Shown here piece after piece: positions 1 through 8,328 of a DNA stretch of 64,000 nt (within the stretch, counting starts at the first letter, position 1; the number at the start of each line of letters is the position of its first letter). Source of the DNA: Candidatus Rifleibacteriota bacterium (GTDB taxonomy: Bacteria; Muiribacteriota; Ozemobacteria; Ozemobacterales; Ozemobacteraceae); contig JADFXM010000015.1 of assembly GCA_015233565.1 (NCBI GenBank), positions 85,429-149,428 of the forward strand, written 5' to 3'. A model generated the notes under the pieces. The model was not told the origin of the DNA. It saw only the letters and a list, made by a program, of their open reading frames with translations, and searched no databases. A program made the translations under genes and the position numbers.

Positions 1-1084
1 CTCCAACTTTTGTACCGGTTCCGTGGGCTTCGATTAATCCAACTGTTTCAGGCTCTAGCCCGGCAATTTCATATGCGCGTCTTAGAGCTTTCGCTTGCCC
101 TTTCGAGTCGGGTGCGTAGATTGCTTTTCCTTTTCCATCGCTGGAAGTGCCGATTCCCTTAATTACTGCATAAATTTTATCACCATCAGCTTGCGCTTTT
201 GATAATTTCTTGAGAACGACCATACCAAGACCTTCACCCAGAATTGTGCCATCGGAATCTACGCTAAATGGCCTTACATCATGGGTTGGTGAGAGGGCGG
301 GTGTTTTACTGAAACACATGTACATGAAAATATCGTTAAAAGTATCAACGCCGCCGGTGATCATCATGTCAGCTTTTCCGGAATCAAGTTCCATGGAGGC
401 AATGTGAACAGCGCTTAGAGAGCTGGCGCAAGCCGCATCAACCACGCAGTTGGTTCCACCTAAGTCAAGGCGATTTGCAATTCTTCCCGCCGTAACATTT
501 CCAAGTAAGCCGGGAAAGGAGTTTTCCTGCCATGAAACGTAAGCGTCCCCAATGTTTCTAATAACTTCTTCCGCAATATCATCGTTTATTCCAGCTTTTT
601 TTAACTCTCTGCGCCAGATTGGATGCCCCAATCTTGCCCCAAGTGGAATCACCAGTTCGAGAGTCCCTGTTAAACCTAAAACTACGCCGATCCGATCCCG
701 GTTAAACTTCTTTCCGGGACCATATCCTGCATCTATCATTGCCCCTTGAGCGACTACCAATCCAAAAAGTTGGGAGGTGTCAATTGCTTCGAGAGCTGCC
801 GGGGAAATCCCAAATTCGCTTGGATCATATTTAATCGGGGAAAGAAACCCACCCCGTTTACAATAGGTATGATCAGGCTTTTTCTGATCGCTTGAGAAAT
901 AATCTTCCAATTGCCAATGTGTTGGAGGAATATCAGTAATTGCGTCAACCTTTCCATTAATATTGGCCCAATATTCCGGCAGACTCTGTGCTTTCGGAAA
1001 CATGCAGCTCATGCCGATTATTGCAATTGGCTCGAAAAACTCTGATGATGGCTTAGTGGAATTTGAAGGATCGCTTGATTTCAT
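1..1084 (-). CDS. PfaA-like beta-ketoacyl synthase (partial, 5' end of gene)
   Basis: The gene starts at ATG 1084 and runs off the left edge, so only about 361 N-terminal residues are seen. They form a ketosynthase domain of the modular PKS/polyunsaturated fatty acid synthase type: an 'EPIAIIGMSCMFP' opening, the active-site motif DAACASS (Cys near residue 217) and the first catalytic-His motif EAHGTGT near the edge. The long stretch before the active site (YFSSDQKKPDHTYCKRGGF) resembles PfaA-type KS domains more than FabF. Known chemistry: decarboxylative Claisen condensation on an ACP-bound chain. Acyltransferase, ACP repeat and ketoreductase domains would lie beyond the window. The PfaD-like reductase and phosphopantetheinyl transferase at 52.8-55.4 kb are plausible partners. 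The assignment to KS is firm; the product (PUFA, glycolipid or hydrocarbon) cannot be told. Confidence 0.9.
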   Translation of the reverse strand, partial: MKSSDPSNSTKPSSEFFEPIAIIGMSCMFPKAQSLPEYWANINGKVDAITDIPPTHWQLEDYFSSDQKKPDHTYCKRGGFLSPIKYDPSEFGISPAALEAIDTSQLFGLVVAQGAMIDAGYGPGKKFNRDRIGVVLGLTGTLELVIPLGARLGHPIWRRELKKAGINDDIAEEVIRNIGDAYVSWQENSFPGLLGNVTAGRIANRLDLGGTNCVVDAACASSLSAVHIASMELDSGKADMMITGGVDTFNDIFMYMCFSKTPALSPTHDVRPFSVDSDGTILGEGLGMVVLKKLSKAQADGDKIYAVIKGIGTSSDGKGKAIYAPDSKGQAKALRRAYEIAGLEPETVGLIEAHGTGTKVG

Positions 1085-1146
1085 ACCGATAACTTCCCTA
1101 TTATTGAATATTCCAAATTTCTAAAAATACTTATTTTGAAAAGATC

Positions 1147-1163
1147 CCCAGATGCCATCTGGG
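1147..1163. promoter_or_regulatory. 17-bp palindrome upstream of the ketosynthase gene
   Basis: CCCAGATG-C-CATCTGGG is a perfect inverted repeat with 8-base arms and a single central base, 63 bp upstream of the PfaA-like start codon. On the minus strand it is followed by only four Ts (GATCTTTTC). It could be a repressor operator for the synthase gene or a weak terminator of the lipoprotein gene ending at 1312. The sequence alone cannot decide. Confidence 0.4.
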
Positions 1164-1311
1164 AGCAAATTTCAAAACATAATTAAAGAATTACAATTTT
1201 TTAACAAAAAATGAATGGCCCACATGATAACATTTTTTTTAAGAAATTTCGAAATCTTTTTCCAACATCGGACAAACGCACAACTTTCCCAGCTGTTATC
1301 TATCTTTTATT

Positions 1312-2475
1312 TTATGGATTCGGCTGAATTCCATCTATTATTATTTTGATTGTATTTGTTCCGGAGGCGGTATTTGTATTTGTTGCGCTTGAAGTTACTG
1401 AATTGGTATTTGTCGCAGTATTTGTGTTGGAAATTGTACCTGAGTTTGTATTAGTGGTTGTGGTTGTGCCCGAATTTGTATTACTGGTTGTGCTGGTGCT
1501 GGTGTTGGTGCTTGTGAGTGAGTTGGAACTTGAAGTTGTGTTTGTTGAAGTTGTTGTCAGGGAATTTGTGCTGGAATCGATGGAAGTAGTGGCAAAAGTG
1601 TTTGAATTGGTGGAAGTCCCTGATGAGATGCTTGTTTGAGACTGGAAAGCCGTGTTTGTATCAGTTGCTGCTTTTGTAATTGTTCCGGTGGAGGTGCTGG
1701 TGGAAGAGCTCGTTTCAGTGGAAGTCATAGTAAGGACAGGGCTTCCTGTCCCAGTTGAAACGGAGGTGCTGGTGTTTGTCTGAGTGCCGTTTATATTGGA
1801 AGTTGCAAGTTTTTGAACCAGTATGGTAAGGTCAATTCCAAAGTCGCTTGACGCTATTGTTTCCATGGCAGAAGAAACATTTGATATGGATGTACCGGAT
1901 TCTCCCTTCAGCCATTTAATTATTGAGCTTGATAATTCGGTGCTTTCAGTGGCTGAGAATGCTTGAGAGGATATTTCTGAATCGAGAGCAGCAATGGTTA
2001 AACTGTTGCTCTTTTCAATTAAAATTGCTTTTACAGTGGAATTGACATCAATTTGGACCTGAGTTTCAGCCTTTACAAAAGTGTCTATTCGTCTTCGAAG
2101 CAGCACACGATTGTTGTTCAAGACTTCGACGCTTAGATCGTATCCATTTCCAGGGGGGATAGAGGAGAAAAAATAAGTTGCGTTCGAGGCAACCAGTACT
2201 GATGCCAATTCAATTTTAGTATTGGAAACCAATTTTACTTTTAGTTGCGAATAATCAACTAAAGGCATAACACTCTTTTTCTGTGAGAAATAAATTGAGG
2301 GAGTAATTTGAGTTCCATCAGGCAGAATTACATTTCCGCCAAGTGAAAAGGACTGCGTATTGCCGGTTCCTGAATTGCTACTGCTGCTTCCACTTCCGCA
2401 ACCGACAAAAACCAACGAAAAAAGTGTGGCAACAAATATGGCAAAAACTGCAAAAAATAGTTTCAACTTATGCAC
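1312..2475 (-). CDS. Ser/Thr/Asn-rich lipoprotein of unknown function
   Basis: I place the start at GTG 2475, 387 residues, because GGAGGG lies 5 bases upstream. A longer reading from 2505 has no such site. The N-terminus is a lipoprotein signal peptide: a basic start, a hydrophobic run and a lipobox ending LVFVGC followed by GSGSSSS, so the mature protein should be lipid-anchored. Residues of about 40-220 form a normal-complexity domain (LGGNVILPDGT..., then SIPPGNGYDLSVEVLNNN), reminiscent of carboxypeptidase-regulatory-like beta-sandwich domains. The last 150 or so residues are a low-complexity tract of TSTSTNTNS-type repeats, typical of an exposed linker or stalk. It ends with a short non-repetitive tail (IKIIIDGIQPNP). 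No enzymatic motif is seen. The repeat tract would be prone to slippage and length variation. Confidence 0.7.
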   Translation of the reverse strand: MHKLKLFFAVFAIFVATLFSLVFVGCGSGSSSSNSGTGNTQSFSLGGNVILPDGTQITPSIYFSQKKSVMPLVDYSQLKVKLVSNTKIELASVLVASNATYFFSSIPPGNGYDLSVEVLNNNRVLLRRRIDTFVKAETQVQIDVNSTVKAILIEKSNSLTIAALDSEISSQAFSATESTELSSSIIKWLKGESGTSISNVSSAMETIASSDFGIDLTILVQKLATSNINGTQTNTSTSVSTGTGSPVLTMTSTETSSSTSTSTGTITKAATDTNTAFQSQTSISSGTSTNSNTFATTSIDSSTNSLTTTSTNTTSSSNSLTSTNTSTSTTSNTNSGTTTTTNTNSGTISNTNTATNTNSVTSSATNTNTASGTNTIKIIIDGIQPNP

Positions 2476-2736
2476 AAAAACTCCCTCCAAACATATTTTT
2501 CTCATGCCAAGTTGAATTTCAAAAGTACTATTTTTTTGAAATGATTACTTGGTGTTATACCTTGGCCTTTAAAATTAAATTTTCAAAGCAGCGATGTTAA
2601 TCCATTCCACTGACGATTTTAGTGGGATTTAGTTTATTTCTTATCAGCTGGATTTTGTAGCCATATTCACTGTATCTCCTTAAAAAATTAGGGACTTAAA
2701 CGTTCGTAGAAAAGAAATTAAACTCATGAAAGGCCT

Positions 2737-3117
2737 TCAAGCAGCTTTGTCCAATGGAATCGGACTTATTAATAATTCAGCGGGTATTCCTGCACCTACA
2801 AGACGTCGAACCATGAGCATGCTGAGAGGACGTCTGCCATTAAGTATTTCCGAGACTTTGGCTCTATTTCCTAAATAGGCTTCCAGATCCTTTCTGGTTT
2901 TCCCATTTTGTTCCATCCAAAATTTGATGACCTCCACTGAGCTTATGTCACTTGTATAAATTGGATAATTGCGTTCCTCATAATCATGCAAAAGAATCGA
3001 AAGAATTTCCAATTGGTCAGACTCTGGGCTTCCAGGTTCGGCCTCGATAAGTCTATCGATTTCTTCCAAGACCATTTCATAATCTTTTTCAGATTTGATA
3101 GGTTTTATTGATTTCAT
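2737..3117 (-). CDS. higA: HigA-type antitoxin
   Basis: 126 residues from ATG 3117, which has a GGGG site 7 bases upstream. The extended reading from 3138 would overlap the toxin. The N-terminal half matches the HigA family (PIKSEKDYEMVLEEIDRLIE, then a short acidic helix region). The C-terminal half is an Xre-like helix-turn-helix (NGKTRKDLEAYLGNRAKVSEILNGRRPLSM). HigA antitoxins bind and neutralise HigB and repress their own promoter. The gene follows the toxin with a 13-bp gap, the toxin-first order usual for higBA. The family call is strong. Confidence 0.88.
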   Translation of the reverse strand: MKSIKPIKSEKDYEMVLEEIDRLIEAEPGSPESDQLEILSILLHDYEERNYPIYTSDISSVEVIKFWMEQNGKTRKDLEAYLGNRAKVSEILNGRRPLSMLMVRRLVGAGIPAELLISPIPLDKAA

Positions 3118-3130
3118 GGATGCCCCTTTT

Positions 3131-3424
3131 TTAAACACTTTCTGCGGAAATTAGATCATACTCCGTATGTGATCCCATAAAACGTATATATATTCGCTGT
3201 TTTTCATAAATCATTTTAACTACTAAACGCAACTTATTTCCGGATAAATTAAAAACAACCCGATTGTTTTGAAGAAAGTTCGCGGAAGAAAACACTCGTT
3301 TAACATCGATGGATGTTTGCCAATTAGCTTTTCGGGCGAAAAGGTACCATCTTCTAATCTCAAATTCAGTTTCGGGATGTTTATGCCAATAGTCTCGAAG
3401 TTTTTTTTGAGAAATGATATGCAT
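3131..3424 (-). CDS. higB: HigB-type mRNA interferase toxin
   Basis: 97 residues from ATG 3424 (a TTG at 3451 would add nine residues). It matches HigB of the RelE/ParE superfamily from end to end: start MHIISQKKLRDYW, central SSANFLQNNRVVFNLSGNKLRLVVKM and C-terminal IYIRFMGSHTEYD. The family cleaves mRNA at the ribosome. It is intact, so the pair is probably functional. A TATATT box only 7 bases upstream of the ATG suggests a leaderless transcript (see promoter entry). Confidence 0.88.
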   Translation of the reverse strand: MHIISQKKLRDYWHKHPETEFEIRRWYLFARKANWQTSIDVKRVFSSANFLQNNRVVFNLSGNKLRLVVKMIYEKQRIYIRFMGSHTEYDLISAESV

Positions 3425-3431
3425 CGCAATT

Positions 3432-3461
3432 AATATATCATTGTTCCCCAACCGGGAGCAA
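3432..3461 (-). promoter_or_regulatory. Candidate higBA promoter giving a nearly leaderless mRNA
   Basis: Reading the minus strand: TTGCTC (3461-3456), an 18-base spacer, TATATT (3437-3432), then 7 bases to ATG 3424. If used by a housekeeping sigma factor, transcription would start at or next to the A of the start codon. This also fits the absence of a clear Shine-Dalgarno before higB. It is inferred from motif spacing only. Confidence 0.35.
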
Positions 3462-3469
3462 GAAATAGT

Positions 3470-3793
3470 TTAATAGAATAAATCGAATTGAGAATCTCCT
3501 TCAAAATAATACAGAACCACGAAGTGATGGATCAAATCACTTAGAAGCAGAGAAATTCCAATGGTACGAAAATAGTTCACTTTTCCAAATGGTTTTTTTG
3601 AAATTATTAACGAAACAGCAATTAAGAGTAGCCCAATATATCCGTGATGGATTCTTAACCCACCTGTTAATGAGGACAAAATAGATTTGGTGTCTCGGGT
3701 AGATTGTAGACCAAGAAAAAATCTGAAAAAACAGGTTATTCCTTCAATCAAAAACGTAAGGATAAAAATCAGATTTCCATCGGAAAAGTTCAT
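3470..3793 (-). CDS. Small multi-spanning membrane protein, unknown function
   Basis: 107 residues from ATG 3793, with AAAGG about 10 bases upstream. Three hydrophobic segments are visible: near residues 7-25 (NLIFILTFLIEGITCFFRFF), 51-65 (YIGLLLIAVSLIIS) and 77-97 (IGISLLLSDLIHHFVVLYYF). Paired histidines (RIHHGYIG and LIHHF) lie at membrane edges, which could bind heme or metal, but this is speculation. It is divergent from the next gene and lies just upstream of higB on the same strand. I do not recognise the family. Confidence 0.6.
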   Translation of the reverse strand: MNFSDGNLIFILTFLIEGITCFFRFFLGLQSTRDTKSILSSLTGGLRIHHGYIGLLLIAVSLIISKKPFGKVNYFRTIGISLLLSDLIHHFVVLYYFEGDSQFDLFY

Positions 3794-3964
3794 TTTTGCA
3801 TCTGACCTTTGTGCGGAATGTTGTAATAAATTAAATGATATGTTATCTTTTTTATAGAATCTGACTATTCTGAGAGTTAAATTTTGAATTTTCGAGATGA
3901 AATGAGAATTATCGGGAAGTAATTTCGTGAATCGATCTGAATGGTATAAGAGAAGAGGTTAGAT

Positions 3965-5185
3965 ATGAATCATACATTTTACCCTGTAAAAATTGCAATA
4001 ATAGTTTTCATTTTTTGTTTTTTTATTGGGCCATTTGCCCATTCCCAGGAAGACGGCGGAACCATTCAGGATGCGAAAGTGCTTTTTGATGAAGCGATTA
4101 AATTGAAACAAAAAGGGCAGGCTGAAAAAGCAATAAAAACATTTGAAAAGGCCATTCGTACAAATCGTGGGATCCTGGCTGAAGATGATTCTGGTTTGAT
4201 AGCTGATTTAAGGGATTACTACGGTAAAAAACTCGAAAAAAATTCAAAGGATGTTGAAGTTCTTGAAGCGATGGGCTTTATTTCTGCGGTTTGTGATTCG
4301 GATTTGAAGAAATCAATTGAATTTTATTCGCAAGTTGAGAGCCTTACAAAAGACGATGGGGAAAAGGAGAAAATTTCCCATATGCTTGATCGGCTAAGGG
4401 CTCAATATGAAGCAACGCGTCAGATAACTGACGAACATACTTCGAAAGCCCGAGAGGAAAGGTTAAAAAGCTGGTCTGAAATGGAGAAGCAAGATGCGCT
4501 TGCTGCACAGGGCGAAGCAAAAGGGCAAATGCACGAAAAGCTTTCAGATCTTTACCGAAAGAAGGATGATCTTACTGCCCGAATACCTCAATTGGAAGAC
4601 GACTTAAAAGAATTGGAAAAAGAATCAGAGAGAGATCATCGGATGTACTACACGACAAACGATCGTCGATACAGAAGAAAAGAATTTCGCTCAGATGATG
4701 AATTGAATGCAAAAAAAGCAGAGCTTGAAAATGCGAAAAAAGAGGTTGAAAAAAGCGAAAAAGAAATAGAAGAGCTGACAAAAAAAGTTGATGAGATGGA
4801 AAAAAAAGCCGGAGTTGGTGTTCGTATTCCTAAACCTGGTGAAGAAAGCGGCGAAGCCTCTACCGATTCTACTTCAGGAATAACCACTAATTCTTCCACG
4901 GAAACCACTTCTGCCACCAATACTGGCCCTTCAACAGATTCGTCATCGGGTACAATAACGGGCTCCTCAATTGATACAAATTCAGGAACAACTACCAGCT
5001 CTTCAAATGACTCAACACCTTCCCCAGTTATTCCTGCTCCAGGGGTTACTTCAACAGATTCGTCCAATTCTTCAGGTATTTCCTCAACTGGTACAGAAAA
5101 CTCAAACCCAACCTCGACTGCTGTAAAGGAAACTTCCACTGGGTCGGGTTCAGAGACTGGTACTTCAACCCCATCTGGAAATTAA
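3965..5185 (+). CDS. Exported TPR/coiled-coil protein with Ser/Thr-rich tail
   Basis: 406 residues, with a GAGG site before ATG 3965. A signal peptide (KIAIIVFIFCFFIGPFAHSQ) precedes a TPR-like pair of helices (residues 35-70: AKVLFDEAIKLKQKGQAEKAIKTFEKAI) and a further helical region. A strongly charged coiled coil follows (about 150-285, many EKEIEELTKK-type heptads). From about residue 290 the protein is a Ser/Thr/Gly/Asn-rich low-complexity tail to the end. It probably sits in the periplasm as a scaffold. The tail resembles that of the lipoprotein at 1.3-2.5 kb, suggesting a shared style of surface linker in this organism. No enzymatic motif. Confidence 0.7.
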   Translation: MNHTFYPVKIAIIVFIFCFFIGPFAHSQEDGGTIQDAKVLFDEAIKLKQKGQAEKAIKTFEKAIRTNRGILAEDDSGLIADLRDYYGKKLEKNSKDVEVLEAMGFISAVCDSDLKKSIEFYSQVESLTKDDGEKEKISHMLDRLRAQYEATRQITDEHTSKAREERLKSWSEMEKQDALAAQGEAKGQMHEKLSDLYRKKDDLTARIPQLEDDLKELEKESERDHRMYYTTNDRRYRRKEFRSDDELNAKKAELENAKKEVEKSEKEIEELTKKVDEMEKKAGVGVRIPKPGEESGEASTDSTSGITTNSSTETTSATNTGPSTDSSSGTITGSSIDTNSGTTTSSSNDSTPSPVIPAPGVTSTDSSNSSGISSTGTENSNPTSTAVKETSTGSGSETGTSTPSGN

Positions 5186-5708
5186 GCTGGGGACCGGTTG
5201 TTAAATTTTCAATAACATGCCGGTAGCTCTGAAAAATTGTTTTTTTTTGGGGTAGTCTGTTGACTCAAGTATTTCGCGTTCCAACCAGCTTTCTGGGAAA
5301 ATGCCGGAAACAACTCTCAAAAGGATTCAAGGCACTATTTAGGGCATTTTACTGGAGTGAACTGCCTACACCAGTTGTTTTTTTGGTGGAGTTTTGTAAT
5401 ACCAATTATTATTAATCCGTAGGTATGCTTTAATCCTCCAAAAAAAGATTTTCCATAAAATCATTGGAAAGGGTTGGACGTTTTTCTGAATATTCAATTT
5501 TTTTCGAATAAGGTTACTTCATCGCCTTTGGCTCCCAACGTTGTCGGAAAATTTCTTCAGCAGCCAAGAAGATAATTATGAATGGTATAATTTTATTCCA
5601 GCAATTTTTTAATATCACTTGAATTCCCAAAAACCGGCAACAATACACCAAAAGCGAAGCGGCAAAACTTCCTTCTTTGAGTTCTAGGGAGATAAAAATA
5701 TTGCTGAT
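5186..5708. other. Intergenic region between convergent genes; weak terminator-like hairpin
   Basis: Just after the stop at 5185, CCGG-TTGTTA ... TAACA-CCGG (5194-5223) can form an interrupted hairpin. A T-run follows only 15 bases later (5239-5248), so termination is plausible but not textbook. The rest is AT-rich and has no ORF with coding character. A minus-strand stretch around 5500-5580 reads for 23 codons but has no start or continuation. Confidence 0.35.
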
Positions 5709-6461
5709 TCAGGGCGCAATTACTATTCCAACGTTTGGAGTACCCCCCGATTCCCCGCGTCTTTTTAGTTTATCAGGGTCTTTAGGATACGTGCATTGAA
5801 TTATTGCGGTAATTTTTTGCGGAATGTAGGAATTGGCTGTTGGAGAAGCGAGCGAAAATTGAATGGATTCGACATCTCTCAGCAGTATTTGAGATTGATT
5901 AACTATTTTTGCGTCATTTACGGTTGCAGTCAGATCTTTTGCATAATTTGGGCTGGTAGTGTTATATGTTGCATTTTTTTCTTCCCATAATAATGATGAG
6001 TATGGGGTACCGTCAGTTTGAGGTTGAAGGGAAAGAACATTCCAACTGATAGTCATAGGTTGATTGCCTTGGGGAAAACCAATTAATTCAGGCTTGCAAC
6101 TTGCCGAATAAAAAACTACTTTTTTTGAAGAAATATTATTTCCCGTGATGGAAGCAATTCCTTGAGGAAGATGAATATAAAAATTTGGGGAATTCCCGGA
6201 TGGTTGTTTATCACCACCCGCGTCGAAGACATTTGTTGGAGTAAGGGTGGATGGGTAAGAAGAAGACTGAATAATTTTAGAAATCCTTTGTTCTGCCAGC
6301 CTTATTTGAGAGGATGTGTTTTGTATCCAGGCCGATTTTCCGGAGATTTTTGAACCCCCCGTAAATAGTGTATAAACTCCACTTAAAAATAGAACAAGGA
6401 CAGAGGTGGCAATAATTACTTCTATTAGAGTAAAGGCCCGAAAGTTTTTTGTAAAAATCAT
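5709..6461 (-). CDS. GspJ/PilW-like pseudopilin
   Basis: 250 residues. The N-terminus is a class III (type IV pilin-like) signal: NFRA|FTLIEVIIATSVLVLFLSG, with Glu at position +5 after the predicted cleavage and an Ala rather than Gly at -1. A hydrophobic alpha-1 helix and a variable globular domain follow. In type II secretion GspJ is a minor pseudopilin of the tip complex; PilW plays the equivalent part in type IV pili. It is the last gene of the minus-strand cluster. Its ATG overlaps the stop of the GspK-like gene (ATGA, 6458-6461), indicating translational coupling. Secretion ATPase and platform genes are not in the window, so T2SS versus pilus cannot be decided. Confidence 0.78.
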   Translation of the reverse strand: MIFTKNFRAFTLIEVIIATSVLVLFLSGVYTLFTGGSKISGKSAWIQNTSSQIRLAEQRISKIIQSSSYPSTLTPTNVFDAGGDKQPSGNSPNFYIHLPQGIASITGNNISSKKVVFYSASCKPELIGFPQGNQPMTISWNVLSLQPQTDGTPYSSLLWEEKNATYNTTSPNYAKDLTATVNDAKIVNQSQILLRDVESIQFSLASPTANSYIPQKITAIIQCTYPKDPDKLKRRGESGGTPNVGIVIAP

Positions 6462-7342
6462 CTTCTGCTCACTTTGATTACTGTGTTTGCGGTGAGCGTA
6501 ACAGAGATGTGGTTCCCTATTTGGTCTTTTTCAATAGGATCAAAAACTGTGGCTTTTGCTACAATTTTGACAGCTTCCTGGTTCATTCTTTGCTGCCCGA
6601 CCATTGTCAAAACTTGCAGATCGACAATCTGATAAGAAGCTATGTAAGGAATGCTGTTTGGGGTTGAAATGTCATATTGAAGAGGAGCTGGAGCATTTGT
6701 AATCTGGCATGAAAGAGTTGGTTGAATTGCTGTGGAATTTGTTATGTCTGATCTGAATTTCCATAGATATAAATCTGAATTTAGTATTTTCTCTCCATTC
6801 TCATTTGTAGGCCATCCACTGGGGAACCATTTCGAAGAGTTTGTCAGAAACTGGCTTTTGGTTGGGTCAGAGTCATCCGGGTCGAGGGAGGCCATTTGAA
6901 ACCATTTTGTGCTTGGGTCTGTCGAAATGGTACCCTGAGAAATGAAGCGAGGTCCAGGGTTGGATGAACTTGCGACGTGAATGTAGGTTGAAGAATCGAG
7001 TGAAATGTATTCCGTCTTTCTAAGTGGATGCAGTGATGAGTAAGAGGCATTAGAGATGGTGGAAAAATCAAAATATGGATTTTTTCCCAGGCTGTACTGA
7101 CTGGCATCATACATTTCGGTGGGGAAAAACCTGACTTTGAGCTGCGCATGTTGAAGCGCCGCTAGTGCCATAAATTCTGCCTGAAGATTCAGTGTTGAAT
7201 TCTTCAATAATCCTCTGTGCAGGTGACCGGTTTTGTAATTTGCTATTGCTCCTAAAAGAAGAATAGTGGCTAAAGCCAAAACGATGACTAACGCCATTCC
7301 CTTTGTCTTGTTTCTCCTACCACCTGTTGAGGGAGGAAACAT
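6458..7342 (-). CDS. GspK/PilX-like minor pseudopilin
   Basis: 294 residues from ATG 7342, chosen because GAGG stands 8 bases upstream. An ATG at 7375 would add 11 residues. The leader ends RNKTKG and is followed by MALVIVLALATILLLGAIAN, the class III signal form of GspK, which characteristically lacks the +5 glutamate (here Ile). GspK caps the GspI-J-K tip, and finding it between GspI-like and GspJ-like neighbours supports that call. PilX of type IV pili is the alternative. The remaining 260 residues are a Ser/Thr/Pro-rich globular region without further motifs. It overlaps the next gene by 4 bases. Confidence 0.72.
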   Translation of the reverse strand: MFPPSTGGRRNKTKGMALVIVLALATILLLGAIANYKTGHLHRGLLKNSTLNLQAEFMALAALQHAQLKVRFFPTEMYDASQYSLGKNPYFDFSTISNASYSSLHPLRKTEYISLDSSTYIHVASSSNPGPRFISQGTISTDPSTKWFQMASLDPDDSDPTKSQFLTNSSKWFPSGWPTNENGEKILNSDLYLWKFRSDITNSTAIQPTLSCQITNAPAPLQYDISTPNSIPYIASYQIVDLQVLTMVGQQRMNQEAVKIVAKATVFDPIEKDQIGNHISVTLTANTVIKVSRR

Positions 7343-7539
7343 TTTTTCAACCTCACTTAATAGGTATTTAATCATTATTCATGATGACTGCCTGTTTCCA
7401 ATTTATGGGCGTCGAAAGTGCTTTTCCAAGATGATTTTTCCCAAGAACTTGTACAAAACTTTTCCAATTTATTTCTAGAGCATGATTGCTTTGAAAACTA
7501 AACCCATTTGCAATGATAGTTTTCTATCGCAATTTAAGA

Positions 7540-8328
7540 TTAACTATCCAAATTCGCTTTGTAAGTGATAACTTGCAGGCGTTGTGGTCTTCCTGTTCGA
7601 TCGTCAGGGTTTTTGAATTCGTAATCGGCCAGATTCCATCTAATTTCCAGAACCAGCCTTTGCATCAGATACCATCTTCCATCCGGATTGGCTAAATGTA
7701 CATCACGTTGATCATAGATTCGTTGTTTGCTTGTAGAGTATTCCTCTTCCGGGCCCCAAAGAGGGTGCTGCAAACCGGCTCCAAAATACCGATAGGGTGA
7801 AAGACAACTGCTTGGATTTAATGCTCCGCTTTTTTCGAAACGGGAAGGATTCCCTGCACCTTCAGTTTGAATACAGGCTGTGGCAACTGTTTTCCAACCC
7901 GGGAGCTGACTTTCAACATTGGGATTCATGTACACTGAAAAGAAAAACTCTCCATTCGTGTACCCGGCTGAATTATCCAAAATCGGTTCAGAGCGAAGAT
8001 AAAGTCGAAAATATATCCCTCTTGGATCAGAAGCTAATCCTGAACAGAAAAAACCTCCACCACCTGCCGGGCAGCAAGGGAAGAGGCTTTGTGCTACAGC
8101 TCCATCGGTTATGATCGCTGGATTTCCTGGAAGAATATTGTTAAATGGTAAATCCTTTAAAATGGTATTCAAAATTGATCTTGCCCTGTCAATCGCAAAG
8201 TTCTGGGCAATCATTATATCCGTTTCTTTGGCATCCTTGGTCATCAACCCGAATATTGGAATAACGGCAATAGCCATCACAAATAATGCAAGAAGAATCT
8301 CAAGTAACGTTGTGCCTTTCGAAAACAT
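7540..8328 (-). CDS. GspI/PilV-like pseudopilin
   Basis: 262 residues from ATG 8328. It has a very short leader MFSKG|TTLLEILLALFVMAIAVIPIFG with Gly at -1 and Glu at +5, the canonical prepilin peptidase (PilD/GspO) site. The globular part contains CCPAGGGGFFC, a small Cys/Gly cluster that could form a disulfide outside the cytoplasm. It precedes the GspK-like gene by about 200 bp and follows the 8.3-8.8 kb non-coding region. With the other two it makes an I-K-J-like minor pseudopilin set, which would initiate a pseudopilus or pilus. Confidence 0.78.
   Translation of the reverse strand: MFSKGTTLLEILLALFVMAIAVIPIFGLMTKDAKETDIMIAQNFAIDRARSILNTILKDLPFNNILPGNPAIITDGAVAQSLFPCCPAGGGGFFCSGLASDPRGIYFRLYLRSEPILDNSAGYTNGEFFFSVYMNPNVESQLPGWKTVATACIQTEGAGNPSRFEKSGALNPSSCLSPYRYFGAGLQHPLWGPEEEYSTSKQRIYDQRDVHLANPDGRWYLMQRLVLEIRWNLADYEFKNPDDRTGRPQRLQVITYKANLDS

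Noticed and set aside
48..61. Possible CRISPR-like or array repeats anywhere in the window
   Set aside because: The only regular tandem repeat is the in-frame 273-bp HAMP array; no 25-40-bp direct repeats with spacers were seen.
1346..1639. Plus-strand 97-codon frame rich in Val/Phe/Glu opposite the lipoprotein tail
   Set aside because: It is the reverse shadow of the Ser/Thr-repeat tract, with no ribosome site.
5441..5580. Transposase remnant on the minus strand
   Set aside because: Only 23 codons read open and no recognisable motif is present.
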